Shown here: positions 24,434 through 32,615 of the stretch, piece after piece | How positions within the stretch are numbered: position 1 is the stretch's first letter | How the letters are laid out: every line of letters starts with the position of its first letter | Assembly: GCA_001805005.1 (NCBI GenBank) | Contig: MHDO01000149.1 | Span: forward strand, 1-42,503 | Reading direction: 5' to 3' | Length of the DNA: 42,503 nucleotides | Origin: Nitrospinae bacterium RIFCSPLOWO2_12_39_16 | GTDB taxonomy: Bacteria; Nitrospinota; Nitrospinia; UBA9942 | Notes under the pieces: generated by a model | Database searches by the model: none | What the model was told of the DNA's origin: nothing | What the model saw: the letters and a program-made list of their open reading frames with translations, nothing else | Translations under genes and position numbers: made by a program

Positions 24434-25311
24434 ACAAAAATCTGATTTTAACCACGAAGAAGACGAGGTGGAAGATAATTTTAGGATTTTTAATCTCCGG
24501 GATTTTCGTGTCCTTCGTGGCTTATATTTTTTTTAACAGGGGCATAGCTTCAGAAATAGATGGGATGGTATATATACCGGAGGGTGAATTTAAGATGGGA
24601 AGCAAGGGTAAGCTGGAGCATGGAGATGATGGCGGCGATGGAAGGATAGGTTTGGAGGTTGGTGTTGACGAGATACCCTTGCATATTGTCATGGTAAAAG
24701 GATTCTACATTGATAGATATGAGGTTACAAATGCCCAATACAAGAAATTTTTTGATGCAACAGGACGGGAGCCGCCTGTAGATAGTGTGGCGCCAGATGC
24801 ACCCTATAACTGGAGAAATGGTAATTATCCAGCAGGTGAGGATAATCATCCTGTAGTTAATGTTACATGGTATGATGCTGAAGCCTACTGCAAATGGGCA
24901 GACAAGAGGCTTCCCACAGAGGCAGAATGGGAGAAATCATGTCGTGGTGGTGATGGAAGGAGATGGAGTTTTGGGAATTCTTTTATCACTTCCTTTGTTA
25001 ATACACATGAGCTTGAACTCAAATGGTCGCAGGCTGTAGGCTCATTTCCCGAAGACCGCTCTCCTTATGGTGTTTATGATATGTCAGGTAATGTAATGGA
25101 ATGGACAGCTTCCTGGTATAATCCTTACCCAACCTCAACTCTCAAAAGAGAGACATTTGGAGAGCAAAACAGGGTGATAAGGGGCGGAGCATGGTTGACA
25201 AGTTATCTTACCGCAAGATGTGCAAGCAGAAATTTCGCTGTGCCTGAGAAAAAGCACAGGACAATGGGATTTAGATGTGCAAAGGATGCCAATTGGAAAA
25301 AGAAGATTTAA
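24430..25311 (+). CDS. Exported or anchored SUMF1/FGE-like protein 5
   Basis: 293 residues; ATG 24430 (MNKNLILTTKK) is chosen over the upstream in-frame ATG 24394 because it restarts the MNKNLILT module and overlaps the leader ORF's stop. The N-terminal hydrophobic stretch (about residues 14-33) comes from a CACGAAG/CTTCGTGG inverted repeat. SUMF1 motifs: MVYIPEGEFKMGS, DEIPLHIVMVKGFYIDRYEV, DKRLPTEAEWEKSCRG, DMSGNVMEWTASWY, VIRGGAWL and MGFRCAK. The post-RGG segment has a single Cys (TARCASRN), so the two-Cys active site of true FGE is missing. The acidic GDDGGDGRIGLEVGVDE insert resembles that of protein 1. It overlaps the next gene by 19 bases. Confidence 0.85.
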   Translation: MNKNLILTTKKTRWKIILGFLISGIFVSFVAYIFFNRGIASEIDGMVYIPEGEFKMGSKGKLEHGDDGGDGRIGLEVGVDEIPLHIVMVKGFYIDRYEVTNAQYKKFFDATGREPPVDSVAPDAPYNWRNGNYPAGEDNHPVVNVTWYDAEAYCKWADKRLPTEAEWEKSCRGGDGRRWSFGNSFITSFVNTHELELKWSQAVGSFPEDRSPYGVYDMSGNVMEWTASWYNPYPTSTLKRETFGEQNRVIRGGAWLTSYLTARCASRNFAVPEKKHRTMGFRCAKDANWKKKI

Positions 25312-27041
25312 ACACAGAGAAAGCAGAAAAAAGATACATAAATGGGACACAGATTTACACAGATAAAATAAAGATAAAAATTAATTTTTTAAATTTTTTA
25401 TTCTCTGTGTCCTCTGTGGTTTATGTTTTGTTTTTTGTTGTCCTTCTTGCAGGTTGTCAATCTGAAGACAAGAGAGTAGACAGTAGCGAGAAGATAAAGG
25501 CAGAACATGAGAAGGAAATAGTGCGGTTGAAGGATTTACTTAAAGAAGACCCGACAAGATGGAAGGAACGCCATAAATTAGGTGTCGCATATATGACCAT
25601 GGGAAAGAATGAGGAGGCAACTCAGGAATTTTTAGAGGTGATGTCAATAAAGCCTGATGATATTGATAATCTGCAATCACTGGGTATGGCATATTATAAG
25701 ATGGGTAAAAAACATAAAGCACACTTTTATTGGCGTAGTGCCCTTGAGATAGAGCCTGAAAACAAATTTATATGGGATATGCTTAAGATGATTGAAAAGG
25801 AAAAAGGCACGGGTGATGTATCCATGGATATAGAAAAATGGGCAAAGCATTATAAGGAAGGGCAGAAATTTTATAAGGAGAAGGAGTATGAAAAGGCAGC
25901 TAAAGAATTTGAGCTCGCCGTAAAATATAATTCAACCGATTCCAGGACATATTTTTCCATTGGTGCAGTATATAGAGCAATTGACAAGATAGATGAGGCA
26001 ATATCAGCATGGCAGAATGCTCTCAAGTTTAAACCTGATGACCTTATGGTCATGAAATTAATATCTCTTGCAAAGGAGAAGAAGGAGAGGGATGCTGCAA
26101 TGCTTAAAGCAAAGGAGGCAGTTGAAAAAAATCCAAATGATTGGAAGGCACATTCCAGTCTTGCCTCACTATATATTAGCGATAAGCATGGCAGGTTTAT
26201 AGACGAGGCAGAGACAGAATATAAGGAGACGATTCGTCTAAATTCACAGGATACGAATGCATATAGACAACTCGCAGAGATAAGCTTTTACAAGGGGCAA
26301 TATAAAGATGGCATTGGCTATCTTGAGAGGGCGGCAAAATATCTATCAAAGGAAGATGTAATATACAAAAAGATTAATAACATGAAGTTATATTTGAAAT
26401 TGTATCAAAAAGGGAGAGAAGCATGGAGTAAGGAGGGAATCAAAAAATATGATGAAATGGTCTTTGTTGATAGGTTCTATATAGATAAATATGAGGTAAC
26501 CAACGCCCAATATAAGAAATTTCTTGATGGGAACCTTAACCTTCCTCTGCCCCCCCACTGGAAAAAAGGGGCATATGAAGCAGGGAAAGATAACTATCCT
26601 GTTGTAAATGTGGATTGGTATATGGCGGCTATGTATTGCAAATCTATCAGTAAGCGTCTTCCTACCAAAGAAGAATGGGACAAGGCTGCCCGAGGGAATG
26701 AGGGATTTGAATATCCATGGGGAAAGATATTCAAGAGTGAGCTTTTAAACAGCGATGAGGCAGGTTTTGAGAGGTTGACCCCTGCAGGAAGTTTTGAGGC
26801 TGGCAAAAGTCCTTACGGGATTTATGACATGGCTGGGAATGTAAAGGAGTGGACAGATAGCGAATATGAAAAAAAAGTAGGAGAGGCTGAACTCCCTTTT
26901 CACGGCGGTAGCTATAAAATATTACGAGGCGGGTCTTTTAGATCAAATGCAGAAGAGGTCAAGGTGGCAAATATGAAATATTCGCCACCTGCATATAGAG
27001 ATATAGATGTTGGCTTTAGGTGTGCAAAGAGCAAGCAATGA
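25293..27041 (+). CDS. TPR-SUMF1 fusion lipoprotein
   Basis: About 582 residues. The start is uncertain: TTG 25293 has AAGGA six bases upstream; ATG 25275 is the alternative and overlaps the previous gene more. A lipobox (VVLLAGC|QS) near residue 54 predicts an acylated, membrane-tethered protein; the unusually long basic leader and the hydrophobic core stem from an ACAGAGAAAG/CTCTGTGTCCTCTG inverted repeat. About six to seven TPR units (for example LGVAYMTMGKNEEATQEF and YRQLAEISFYKGQYKDGIGY) fill residues 75-370. A SUMF1 domain follows but lacks the usual N-terminal PGGEFxMG and acidic loop, starting directly at VDRFYIDKYEV and ending GGSFR and VGFRCAKSK, with no Cys pair. Likely a scaffold on the membrane for the exported set. 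Confidence 0.85.
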   Translation: MEKEDLNTEKAEKRYINGTQIYTDKIKIKINFLNFLFSVSSVVYVLFFVVLLAGCQSEDKRVDSSEKIKAEHEKEIVRLKDLLKEDPTRWKERHKLGVAYMTMGKNEEATQEFLEVMSIKPDDIDNLQSLGMAYYKMGKKHKAHFYWRSALEIEPENKFIWDMLKMIEKEKGTGDVSMDIEKWAKHYKEGQKFYKEKEYEKAAKEFELAVKYNSTDSRTYFSIGAVYRAIDKIDEAISAWQNALKFKPDDLMVMKLISLAKEKKERDAAMLKAKEAVEKNPNDWKAHSSLASLYISDKHGRFIDEAETEYKETIRLNSQDTNAYRQLAEISFYKGQYKDGIGYLERAAKYLSKEDVIYKKINNMKLYLKLYQKGREAWSKEGIKKYDEMVFVDRFYIDKYEVTNAQYKKFLDGNLNLPLPPHWKKGAYEAGKDNYPVVNVDWYMAAMYCKSISKRLPTKEEWDKAARGNEGFEYPWGKIFKSELLNSDEAGFERLTPAGSFEAGKSPYGIYDMAGNVKEWTDSEYEKKVGEAELPFHGGSYKILRGGSFRSNAEEVKVANMKYSPPAYRDIDVGFRCAKSKQ

Positions 27042-27070
27042 ACAATGAGTAAAACTCGTTACTCGTTGTT
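27041..27070. repeat. Small hairpin upstream of single rhodanese gene
   Basis: AACAATGAGTAA (27041-27052) pairs with TTACTCGTTGTT (27059-27070) with one G-T pair and a 6-base loop. It lies between the previous stop and the SD AGGAGG (27083-27088). No T-run follows, so a terminator is not supported. Confidence 0.6.
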
Positions 27071-27095
27071 TATTGATAAAAGAGGAGGTCTTCTT

Positions 27096-27551
27096 ATGAG
27101 AACAGTAGCTATTCTGATATTATTCTTATCTTTTCTCTGGATTATGAATGGAGAATCTGTGGCAGTAGGTAAGGAGATTAAGTGTGAAGAAATAGATCAA
27201 AAGAAACTACGTCAGATGATGGAGAAAGAAAAAAATGAGGTCGTCATTGTTGATTATAGAATACATAAAGATTATAATAATGGTCATATTCCTGGTGCTA
27301 TTCATATTTCACCAAAAGATAAGAATTTTTTGCAGCAGAGATTGGATTATTATACTTTACAGTGGAAGAAAAATAACAAGACTGCTGTTGTTGTGGATAA
27401 TAATGGAAGAGAGGCTAATATATTTTGCGGGAATATGAAGCTGACAACAAGGTATAAACATATATATAGCCTGAAAGAAGGCATGAATCTATGGACACTG
27501 CCGCTGGAAAAAGGGAAGTTGCCATCTTCTGGCATGAAAGGAAAGAAATAA
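27096..27551 (+). CDS. Exported single-domain rhodanese-like protein C (catalytic Cys missing)
   Basis: 151 residues. ATG 27096 is preferred over 27045 because AGGAGG lies seven bases upstream and the protein then begins with a clean signal peptide (MRTVAILILFLSFLWIMNG). One rhodanese-like domain with VVIVDYRIHKDYNNGHIPGA, a well-kept first half, and HIYSLKEGMNLW at the end. The active loop reads VVDNNGREANIFC: Asp/Asn replace the catalytic Cys, and the Cys at the domain start (IKCEE) plus that after the loop (IFC) form the same pair as in the tandem proteins. It resembles the second domains of proteins A and B. The nuclease-like gene follows after one base. Confidence 0.87.
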   Translation: MRTVAILILFLSFLWIMNGESVAVGKEIKCEEIDQKKLRQMMEKEKNEVVIVDYRIHKDYNNGHIPGAIHISPKDKNFLQQRLDYYTLQWKKNNKTAVVVDNNGREANIFCGNMKLTTRYKHIYSLKEGMNLWTLPLEKGKLPSSGMKGKK

Positions 27552-27552
27552 T

Positions 27553-28068
27553 ATGATACACATTTCTCAAATTTTAACACTCTATAAAAAAGAAGGATGC
27601 AAGAAGCAAAAAGCAAAATGTCTGGTTTCTGGTTTTTTGCTTTTTGCATTTTGCCTCTTCATTACCCAGGTATTAGCAGAAGAAGACACTTCGCAGAATC
27701 CTAACTATGTTTTTGCAGTCTGTCATGATGTAGTAGATGGAGATACTATAGAAGTTGATATCCTTGGCATGAAAAAGAAACTCAGATTGATTGGTGTGAA
27801 TGTTGGCGGTAAAGGGTTGCTTGAGGGGATAAAAAGAAGATTTGGCATGGGCTCTGTGGGATATTTGGAAAAAACAGTAAAGGGTAAGAAACTCTATCTT
27901 GAATTTGAAGATAAGTGGACTGATTCATCAGGCATTTTGCGTGGGTATGTGCATCTTAAAGAGACGGGTACTTTTATAAATCTTGAGATGATAAAGTTGA
28001 GATATGCATCAGCTGACAGGAAGGGTAATTATAAACACAAAAAGGAATTTGAAAAAATGGATAAATGA
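27553..28068 (+). CDS. Exported staphylococcal-nuclease-like protein, probably inactive
   Basis: 171 residues from ATG 27553; GGAAAG about seven bases upstream. Signal peptide to residue 42 (VLA|EE), whose Lys-rich n-region and Phe/Leu core come from AAGCAAAAAGCAAAATG and its complement TTTTTGCATTTTGC. The SNase (thermonuclease) fold is recognised by VVDGDTIEVD, KLRLIGVN, GKKLYLEFEDKWTDSSG, LRGYVHLKETGTFINLEMIKLRYA. In active SNases RLIGVDTPE supplies the Ca-binding Asp and the general-base Glu; here the sequence is RLIGVNVGG, so both are lost, while the DGD and both Arg positions remain. A binding role is more likely than DNA cleavage. Its stop overlaps the next start (ATGA). Confidence 0.8.
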   Translation: MIHISQILTLYKKEGCKKQKAKCLVSGFLLFAFCLFITQVLAEEDTSQNPNYVFAVCHDVVDGDTIEVDILGMKKKLRLIGVNVGGKGLLEGIKRRFGMGSVGYLEKTVKGKKLYLEFEDKWTDSSGILRGYVHLKETGTFINLEMIKLRYASADRKGNYKHKKEFEKMDK

Positions 28069-30248
28069 TTATCAAAAAAAATCTTCGTTTTAATTTTGTT
28101 CTGAACCACGAAGTATACGAAGGCCACAAAGGAATAAGTTATAGAAATTTTTATATATTTTTTTATTTTCTTCGCGTTCTTCGTAGTTTTAATATCTATT
28201 TTGTTTTATCCTGCCTAATTTTTTTCTTTTTGCTTCTTGATACGAGTATCTACGCTTCTGAACTGATTATACAGGATGGGCATAAAAAGGTTATTCGTTC
28301 CTTATCCTTTTCATCTGATGGTAATATCATCGCTTCAGGGGGACTTGATAGAACCATTAGGTTATGGGATACCCATGACATGTCCCTTTTAAAGACCCTT
28401 TCTGGTCATACAGGTTCTGTTAATTCAATTGCTATTTCTCCTGATAATAAGTTACTTGCATCAGGGAGCGATGATAAAACTATAAGACTCTGGGGTTTTA
28501 AAACAAAAACATCTCTGTTCACCCTTGCTGGTCATACAGGTTCCATTAATTCAATTGCCATATCTCCTGATGGTAGATTGCTTGCATCAGGTGGTGATGA
28601 TAAGGCTATAAGACTGTGGGACATTGAGAAGAGAGAGTGTATAGCTATACTGTCAGGCCACAATGGAACTGTTTTTTCTGTTGCATTTTCTCCAGATGGT
28701 AAATCCATAGCCTCTGCAAGTGGTGACACTACTATTGGAATATGGGATGCAAAAAAGATGACTCCACAATTTCTTAAAGGGCATAGTGGTGCGGTTTATG
28801 CGGTTGCATTTTCTCCAGATGGAAGATTCCTTGCATCGGGAGGGGCTGATGAAAATATAAACTTATGGGATATAAAAAAAATGACAATTGTTGAAACCCT
28901 TTTTGAAGAACATGAGAAGGGCTTTCACCCTGTATACAGCCTCAGATTCTCTTCAAATGGAGAGATTCTGGCAACAGCCGGTGCCTATCCTGAAGTCCAT
29001 TTATGGGATATAAAGAAAAAGATAATCATGCAGAAACTCTATGATAATTCTCATGCAGTTTACTCTGTGGACTTTTCACCAAAAGGAAAGGTTGCAGTTT
29101 CTGGAGGGTGGGATACAGCTATCAAACTCTGGGATATCACCACAGGTATAAAGATTCATACCTTTGAAAACCACATTAGACAATTATATTTGCAATCCCT
29201 TACCAGTGATGGAAGAGTCTTAACTATAGGGAGTTGGGACAAAGTAATTAAAATATGGGATATTCCAAGAAGCAGGGGCATAGAGGTAATTAGAGAGTCA
29301 AAGAGTCAGAGAGTCAAAGAGTCAGAGAGTGGAGGCAAGATAATAGAAGACGGCTCTTTGAATAATTTCTTTGAAAAACAGGATGGGTTTGTTGAGGCTG
29401 TAGCACTCTCTGATGATAATATGATGCTTGCAGCAGGATACAGGGATAACACAGTGAAGATATGGGATTTTGAAAATTTGTTTTTGCAAGGTTTAAGCAG
29501 GGAGAGAAAGGCTATTGCTGTATTTAAGGGGCATGAGAATTGGCCTATATGTATGGATTTTTCTCCAGAAGGGAGGATTCTGGCATCGGGTGGACTGGAT
29601 AGGACAGTAAGACTCTGGGATGTTTATAAAAAGGATTCCATCTCAATTCTTAGAGGGCACAATGAACCGGTAAAGTCACTTGACTTTTCTCCTGATGGAA
29701 ACATTCTTATTTCAACAGGTTGGGGTGGAGAGATGATTGTATGGGATATAAATCTGTTATCCCCTGTTGATACTTTTAAAGGATATAATGGCATGGTACA
29801 TCTCACTAAATTTTCCCCAGATGGCAAGAATATAGCAATCGTAACAAAGGACAATACAGTTCTGCTTATAAGTATAGATGGAAAATCATTTTATACGCTC
29901 TCCAGTGAAAAAGCAGCTATAAATTCTATTGCTTTCTCTCCTGACGGGCATCTCCTTGCAATCGGTGATGGCGTGAATACTGTGGAACTCTGGGATCTTT
30001 CAAGTAAAAAAAAGATACGTACCCTTTCAGAACATACAGATTCCATTTACATGTTAGTCTTTTCTGCCGATGGAAAGAGATTGGTATCAGGCAGTGAAGA
30101 CTATGGAATAAAGGTGTGGGATATAGAAAAAGGAATATCGCTTATGACCCTTTTGTCTATAAAGAGGGATGATTTTTTAATTTATCTGTGGGATAATACC
30201 TATGTAGCATCTGAAGGTGCAAAGAAACATATTAAGTTTATAAAGTAA
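28065..30248 (+). CDS. Exported WD40 protein, 14 repeats
   Basis: 727 residues; ATG 28065 overlaps the upstream TGA, indicating translational coupling. Signal peptide to about residue 64 (IYA|SE), from a CCACGAAG/CTTCGTAG inverted repeat. I count 14 WD40 repeats, eight before and six after an insert, consistent with two seven-bladed propellers as in the protein at 18076. The insert (RESKSQRVKESESGG) comes from four NAGAGTCA octamers at 29293-29324 and sits between blades 8 and 9. The tail DDFLIYLWDNTYVASEGAKK looks like a worn version of the cap found in the other WD40 protein; no rhodanese or caspase domain follows. Last gene before the type II secretion operon (64-base gap filled by TTATAAC-type repeats). 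Confidence 0.87.
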   Translation: MIIKKNLRFNFVLNHEVYEGHKGISYRNFYIFFYFLRVLRSFNIYFVLSCLIFFFLLLDTSIYASELIIQDGHKKVIRSLSFSSDGNIIASGGLDRTIRLWDTHDMSLLKTLSGHTGSVNSIAISPDNKLLASGSDDKTIRLWGFKTKTSLFTLAGHTGSINSIAISPDGRLLASGGDDKAIRLWDIEKRECIAILSGHNGTVFSVAFSPDGKSIASASGDTTIGIWDAKKMTPQFLKGHSGAVYAVAFSPDGRFLASGGADENINLWDIKKMTIVETLFEEHEKGFHPVYSLRFSSNGEILATAGAYPEVHLWDIKKKIIMQKLYDNSHAVYSVDFSPKGKVAVSGGWDTAIKLWDITTGIKIHTFENHIRQLYLQSLTSDGRVLTIGSWDKVIKIWDIPRSRGIEVIRESKSQRVKESESGGKIIEDGSLNNFFEKQDGFVEAVALSDDNMMLAAGYRDNTVKIWDFENLFLQGLSRERKAIAVFKGHENWPICMDFSPEGRILASGGLDRTVRLWDVYKKDSISILRGHNEPVKSLDFSPDGNILISTGWGGEMIVWDINLLSPVDTFKGYNGMVHLTKFSPDGKNIAIVTKDNTVLLISIDGKSFYTLSSEKAAINSIAFSPDGHLLAIGDGVNTVELWDLSSKKKIRTLSEHTDSIYMLVFSADGKRLVSGSEDYGIKVWDIEKGISLMTLLSIKRDDFLIYLWDNTYVASEGAKKHIKFIK
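29293..29324 (+). repeat. Four NAGAGTCA octamers between WD40 blades 8 and 9
   Basis: GAGAGTCA and AAGAGTCA alternate; read RESKSQRVKESE. Same family as the arms around the DUF4160 cassette. Confidence 0.87.
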
Positions 30249-30312
30249 AAAATTCATAATGCTCAACGACTTTATAAACTTTATAACCTTATAACTTTAT
30301 AGCTTATATTCT

Positions 30313-31530
30313 ATGGCATTTTTTAAATATAAAGCCACAGATATTACCGGAACGGTTATTGAAGGGGTTATGGAAGCAAAGGAGGAAAGGTCTGTCATAA
30401 CCATACTTCAGAATCGCGGATATATTCCTATAAATGTTGCATCACCTACTGCTGAAAAAATGAGTAGAGAAAATCCTTTGCTATTTCTCTTCCAACGTGT
30501 CCCGCAGCAGCAGGTCATCAATTTTACCAGAGAACTGTCAGGACTCTTAAAGGCAGGTATCCCGATTGATAGAAGTCTTAAGACACTTATTAGTATTGAA
30601 GGAAAAAAAAGATTTAAAAAACTGCTTGAAAATATCTTAGGTTCTATTGAAAAAGGGAGTTCTGTTGCTAATGCACTGGAAGTTTTTCCAGTAGTATTTC
30701 CACCATTTTATATCAACTTAATACGGGCTGGAGAGGCAAGTGCTACTCTTGATGCAACCCTCAGGAGGTTGAGTGATTTTCTTTCAAGGTCTAGAGAACT
30801 CAGAAACTATATCATATCTGCTATGATATATCCTGCTATTCTTACAATCTTCAGTGGATTTTCTATAATCATCCTGTTAACCTTTGTTATACCGAAATTT
30901 GCGGCAACATTTTCAGAGATGGGACAGGCAATCCCCTTATCAACGATGGTTTTGATGAGGATAAGTGAGACTGTTAGAAATTATTGGTGGGTATTTATAC
31001 TATCCTTACTTGGTCCATATCTGCTCTTTTACACCTATAAGAGAACAAGTGCGGGGAGATTAGCCTGGGATCAGCTTAAGCTTAAGATGCCTGTTATTGG
31101 GACAATTATCAGAAATACAGAGGTTGTAAGATTTGCCAGGTCAATGGGGACTCTTCTTAAAGGTGGGGTTCCGGTTTTAAAATCCATTGATATTGTCAGT
31201 AATACAATTACCAACCGTTTTATTGCAAAGGCTATAATAAGACTATATGAGAGTGTGAGACATGGTGAGGGGCTTGGTTTACCATTAAAGAGGGAAGGTA
31301 TCTTTCCACCTATGGCAGTTGAGATGATTATTGTGGGTGAAGAGACAGGGCGTTTGGAAGAGATGCTTCTTGAGGTAGCAGATACTTTTGAAACTCATTT
31401 AAAGGAAAATGCAAAGAGGTTTCTATCTATAATGGAACCGTTATTGATAATTTTTATGGGAATGGTTGTAGGTTTTATAGTTGTATCAATGCTGCTTGCT
31501 ATTTTTAGTGTAAACGAGATACCATTTTAA
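30313..31530 (+). CDS. gspF: Type II secretion inner-membrane platform protein GspF
   Basis: 405 residues, the normal GspF length. The N-terminus FFKYKATDITGTVIEGVMEA is typical, and two GspF/T2SSF domains follow with three membrane segments (about residues 170-195, 215-240 and 375-400). GspF forms the inner-membrane platform that couples the GspE ATPase to pseudopilus assembly. It is the first gene of the operon F-G-H-I-J-K-L-M-C-D-E. PilC of type IV pili is the close homologue; the downstream GspG, K and D favour type II secretion. No SD is obvious at ATG 30313. Confidence 0.95.
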   Translation: MAFFKYKATDITGTVIEGVMEAKEERSVITILQNRGYIPINVASPTAEKMSRENPLLFLFQRVPQQQVINFTRELSGLLKAGIPIDRSLKTLISIEGKKRFKKLLENILGSIEKGSSVANALEVFPVVFPPFYINLIRAGEASATLDATLRRLSDFLSRSRELRNYIISAMIYPAILTIFSGFSIIILLTFVIPKFAATFSEMGQAIPLSTMVLMRISETVRNYWWVFILSLLGPYLLFYTYKRTSAGRLAWDQLKLKMPVIGTIIRNTEVVRFARSMGTLLKGGVPVLKSIDIVSNTITNRFIAKAIIRLYESVRHGEGLGLPLKREGIFPPMAVEMIIVGEETGRLEEMLLEVADTFETHLKENAKRFLSIMEPLLIIFMGMVVGFIVVSMLLAIFSVNEIPF

Positions 31531-31544
31531 GAAAGGAGATGTTT

Positions 31545-32012
31545 ATGAAAGGGTGGCTTTTAAAAATCCAAAATCCAAAATCCAAAATCAAAAATAATGA
31601 GAGGGGTTTTACTCTGATAGAGCTATTAATAGTACTCATAATCCTTGGTCTGCTCGCTGCGCTGGTAGTGCCGAGATTTTTTGGTCATGTTGGAAAATCT
31701 AAACTCAAGGTAGCAAAAATGCAGATAGAACTCTTTGGCACTGCTCTGGATGCGATGCGTTTGGATATAGGGAGATATCCTGCAACCGATGAGGGTTTGG
31801 CATTGTTACGGACGAATACAGGAAATGTGGATAGGTGGAGGGGTCCATATATACCCAAAGATATACCACTTGATCCATGGAGAAGACCCTATGCATACAT
31901 TTCTCCAAGTGAATATGGAGAATATGAGATCATATCCTATGGTGCCGATGGTGCGGCTGGTGGCATAGGGGAAGACCAAGATATTGTCAACTGGAAAGAC
32001 ATTGAGGAATAA
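31545..32012 (+). CDS. gspG: Major pseudopilin GspG
   Basis: 155 residues from ATG 31545, six bases after AAGGAG; ATG 31539 overlaps that site. The prepilin cleavage motif is RG|FTLIELLIVLIILGLLAA, preceded by an unusually long 21-residue leader that is coded by AAAATCC heptamers (31563-31590). The mature part shows the GspG signature YPATDEGLALL, W.GPYIPKDIPLDPW, and the C-terminal SYGADGAAGGIGEDQDI, including acidic residues of the calcium-binding loop. It polymerises into the pseudopilus. Overlaps gspH. Confidence 0.95.
   Translation: MKGWLLKIQNPKSKIKNNERGFTLIELLIVLIILGLLAALVVPRFFGHVGKSKLKVAKMQIELFGTALDAMRLDIGRYPATDEGLALLRTNTGNVDRWRGPYIPKDIPLDPWRRPYAYISPSEYGEYEIISYGADGAAGGIGEDQDIVNWKDIEE
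31563..31590 (+). repeat. AAAATCC heptamers in the GspG prepilin leader
   Basis: Three exact AAAATCC units and one AAAATCA; read KIQNPKSKIK, i.e. the part of the leader removed by prepilin peptidase. Confidence 0.87.
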
Positions 32013-32556
32013 TAAGATTTACGAATTAAGAATTGCAAATCTAAAATTTAAAATTGCAAAACATGAATCGATTAGGGGTTTTACTATGGTGGAACTCCTT
32101 GTAGTTCTGTTCCTCATAGGGCTGATGCTTTTGATTGCTGTGCCCTCTCTCCTGCATACCGTAGAATCTCTTAAATTCAAGGCAACTGCCCGTCAGATAG
32201 TCTCAACACTTAAGTTTGCCAGAAATACCGCAGTATTTAAACAGAGGTATCAGGTTGTTGGTTTTGATATAGATAATAATCTCTACTTCTTAGGGGGACA
32301 GGGAATTGCTGGGTATGAAGATACTCTTTCAAAGAGTATAAAAACTTTTAAGCTCCCTTCAGATGTTTCTATTAAATCCATGGAGATGGCGGAAGATAGG
32401 ATTGAGTCAGGAAAAGGTAATATCCTGTTTTATCCTGATGGGAGTTCCAGCAGCGGGGCAATCATAGTAAAAAATAAGAAGACTGATGAAGGTTTTAGAA
32501 TTGAAGTAGATGTCTTTACCGGTCTTACACATGTAACCTTTGATAGTGTTAGTTAA
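32002..32556 (+). CDS. gspH: Minor pseudopilin GspH
   Basis: About 184 residues; no ATG precedes the cleavage site, so the start is TTG 31984, TTG 32002 or an ATT. The prepilin motif is RG|FTMVELLVVLFLIGLMLLIAVP, followed by the GspH pattern of an ATARQIVSTLKFARNTAV helix and a C-terminal beta domain (GNILFYPDGSSSSGAII). The leader of about 26 residues is coded by AAGAATTGCAAATC-type repeats. Overlap with gspG suggests coupled translation. Minor pseudopilin at the pilus tip region. Confidence 0.88.
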   Translation: MRNNKIYELRIANLKFKIAKHESIRGFTMVELLVVLFLIGLMLLIAVPSLLHTVESLKFKATARQIVSTLKFARNTAVFKQRYQVVGFDIDNNLYFLGGQGIAGYEDTLSKSIKTFKLPSDVSIKSMEMAEDRIESGKGNILFYPDGSSSSGAIIVKNKKTDEGFRIEVDVFTGLTHVTFDSVS

Positions 32557-32615
32557 TAGTGGCAGTTTAAGTTGAAAAATGCTCCCCCTAACACTGTCAC
32601 TGAAACTGACATTGT

